DNA from: Actinomycetes bacterium
Lineage (GTDB): Bacteria > Actinomycetota > Actinomycetes > Actinomycetales > Dermatophilaceae
Length of the DNA: 7,649 nucleotides
Direction: 5' to 3'
NCBI GenBank assembly: GCA_023389095.1
Contig: JAEWFB010000671.1
Location: 1-7,649, forward strand
In this document: positions 6,219 through 7,649 of the stretch, piece after piece
How positions within the stretch are numbered: position 1 is the first letter of the stretch
How the letters are laid out: the number at the start of each line of letters is the position of its first letter
Made by a program: the position numbers and the translations under genes
Notes under the pieces: generated by a model
What the model saw: the letters and a program-made list of their open reading frames with translations, nothing else
Databases searched by the model: none
What the model was told of the DNA's origin: nothing

Positions 6219-6256
6219 CGGGCGCCGCCGGTGACGCGAGGGGACGGCGGCGCCCG
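6219..6256 (-). terminator. uidA terminator hairpin without U-tract
   Basis: CGGGCGCCGCCG (6219-6230) and CGGCGGCGCCCG (6245-6256) form a perfect 12-bp stem with a 14-nt loop. The stem begins 4 nt after the uidA stop codon. Its position and perfection argue for a transcription terminator of the I-shaped, U-tract-free kind common in actinomycetes (inference). Confidence 0.6.
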
Positions 6257-6260
6257 GGCA

Positions 6261-7649
6261 TCATGCGTCCTTGCGCCAGCGGCGGCGCAGCGCGAAGGCG
6301 GCGGCCTTCGGCTTGCGGTCGCGGGTGAAGGCGCCCTTCTTGTTGCCGTCGACGCGCATGATCCCGGAGGTGGTGGCGAAGTCGGCGAAGTTCCAGACGT
6401 GCTCGCCGACGACGGCCTCGCAGGCGTCGAACACGCGGTGGTTCATGGCGAGGTAGTCGACCTGGTACTCCTCGCTCCACGGCTGCGGGGTGAGGGAGTG
6501 GTTGCCGGCGAGGGTGTCGGCGCCGTACTCGGTGACGACGATCGGCTTGCCCTCGGAGGCCCAGCCGTTCAGCTCGTCGGTCCAGGCGATCTCGGCGGCG
6601 GCGAGGTCGCCGGTGTTGACGTACCAGCCGTAGTAGCGGTTGAGCATGAGCACGTCGGCGAACTGGGACACGCGGCACTTCCCGTGCGGGGCGAGCATGA
6701 CGTTGACGAAGCCCACCGGGCGCGTCGGGTCGGCCTCGCGGGCGACGTCGAAGAGCGGGCGGAAGTAGTCCTCGGCGCCCTCGGTGTCGGATTCGGGCTC
6801 GTTGGCGATCGACCAGAGCACGACGCTCGGGTGGTTCTTGTCGCGGGCGATGAGCTCGCGGATCGCCTGGGCGTGGACCTCCCGGGTCTCGTCGTTGACG
6901 GTCTCGGGGGAGAAGGTCGTGTAGCCCTGGCCGCCGAAGATGCCGCCGCCGAGGCCCATGTTGAGGCCGACGGCTGCGGTCTCGTCGATGACGACGATGC
7001 CGTGCCGGTCGGCGTAGTCGATGACGTCCTCGGAATAGGGGTAGTGCGACGTGCGGAACGAGTTCGCCCCGATCCAGTCGAGCAGCTCGAAATCCTGCAC
7101 GACGTGCGCGGGGCTGTGCGCCTTGCCGATCGTCGAGTGGTCCTCGTGCATGCCGAATCCCTTGAAGTAGAAAGGGTCCCCGTTGACGAGGAACTCGGTG
7201 CCGCGCACCTGGACGGTGCGGATGCCGACGCTCTGGTGGTAGCTGTCGAGCACGGCGCCGGCATCGTCGACGAGCTGCACCTCCAGGTCGTACAGGTAAC
7301 CGTGGCCCGGTGCCCAGAGGTGGACGTCGGCGACCTGCAGGGTGCCGGTCGGCCCCGTGCCGGTCGCGATGTCGCGGCCACCGGCGTCGCGCAGCACGAC
7401 GCGCACGTCGAGGCCCTCGGCGTCGACCGGCACGACCGTGTACTCGACCGAGCCGGTGTCGCCCTCGAAGCCGGTGACCACGGTGATGTCCTCGACCCGG
7501 GCCTGCGGCGTCGCGCTGAGCCAGACCCAGCGGTGGATGCCGGCGAAGTTGAAGAAGTCGTGCCAGTAGCGCTGGGCCCTGCCCGTCGCGGTGTCCTCGA
7601 TGACGCCGGGCGGGATCGACTGGAAGCTCAGGGTGTTGTTGACGAGGGC
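6261..7649 (-). CDS. uidA: beta-glucuronidase, GH2 family (5' end beyond window)
   Basis: Hydrolyses beta-D-glucuronides to free glucuronate and an aglycone or sugar. The reading frame stays open to the window edge; 462 residues are visible, and comparison with the ~603-aa E. coli enzyme (recalled) suggests about 130 N-terminal residues are missing, so any signal peptide cannot be judged. GH2 sandwich and Ig-like domain remnants include SFQSIPPGVI, YWHDFFNFAGIHR and VEDITVV (up to about visible residue 57). The TIM barrel has HYPYSEDVIDYADRHGIVVI, WSIANEPE with the acid/base Glu at visible residue 284, and VVTEYGADTLAG with the nucleophile Glu at 374. GNKKGAFTRDRKPK (435-448) carries the N-x-K motif that binds the glucuronate carboxylate, separating it from beta-galactosidases. 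The segment NMGLGGGIFGGQGYTTFSPE is about as long as the E. coli active-site loop. It lies upstream of gnd in the same direction but is separated from it by two hairpins. Confidence 0.96.
   Translation of the reverse strand, partial: ALVNNTLSFQSIPPGVIEDTATGRAQRYWHDFFNFAGIHRWVWLSATPQARVEDITVVTGFEGDTGSVEYTVVPVDAEGLDVRVVLRDAGGRDIATGTGPTGTLQVADVHLWAPGHGYLYDLEVQLVDDAGAVLDSYHQSVGIRTVQVRGTEFLVNGDPFYFKGFGMHEDHSTIGKAHSPAHVVQDFELLDWIGANSFRTSHYPYSEDVIDYADRHGIVVIDETAAVGLNMGLGGGIFGGQGYTTFSPETVNDETREVHAQAIRELIARDKNHPSVVLWSIANEPESDTEGAEDYFRPLFDVAREADPTRPVGFVNVMLAPHGKCRVSQFADVLMLNRYYGWYVNTGDLAAAEIAWTDELNGWASEGKPIVVTEYGADTLAGNHSLTPQPWSEEYQVDYLAMNHRVFDACEAVVGEHVWNFADFATTSGIMRVDGNKKGAFTRDRKPKAAAFALRRRWRKDA

Noticed and set aside
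6124..6678. N-terminal extension of gnd to 6678
   Set aside because: The Rossmann motif begins just after ATG 6123; the extension runs out of frame through uidA and the terminator hairpins.

Overview
The window is a GC-rich stretch in which third codon positions are almost always G or C. Shine-Dalgarno sequences are clear before several genes, and spacing is short or overlapping within the minus-strand gnd-larE-larB run. Together with the protein repertoire this points to an actinomycete (Actinomycetota, perhaps a Micrococcales-type organism; the rank is inference). No rRNA, tRNA, CRISPR, insertion sequence or phage gene was seen.

Layout. (1) About 51-1053, minus strand: a 66-aa single-pass membrane protein followed by a six-helix membrane protein resembling the DUF981 family. 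(2) 1054-1146: a divergent promoter region with a perfect 7-bp inverted repeat (CGCTACA-N5-TGTAGCG) lying between a plausible -35 and -10 of the leftward promoter. (3) 1147-1719, plus: a TetR-family repressor, the probable ligand of that operator. (4) 1770-3032, plus: larC, a full-length nickel insertase of the nickel-pincer nucleotide (NPN) cofactor pathway, 50 nt behind tetR. (5) 3089-6123, minus, converging on larC: gnd (6-phosphogluconate dehydrogenase), larE and larB, with a 10-nt gap and then an 8-nt overlap, so they look like one transcript. (6) 6124-6260: a gap holding two strong consecutive hairpins. (7) 6261 to the window end, minus: uidA, a GH2 beta-glucuronidase whose first ~130 residues lie beyond the edge.

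How it fits together. LarB (carboxylation and hydrolysis of nicotinic acid adenine dinucleotide), LarE (sulfur insertion) and LarC (CTP-dependent nickel insertion) make up the whole known NPN pathway. The cofactor serves LarA-type 2-hydroxyacid racemases and epimerases, and no larA is present in the window. The co-directional, closely packed gnd, with a glucuronidase gene next door, raises the possibility (inference) that the client enzyme acts on a sugar acid such as gluconate rather than on lactate. The TetR/DUF981/small-protein module looks like a separate, ligand-responsive membrane unit, although larC may share tetR's transcript and so come under the same repressor.
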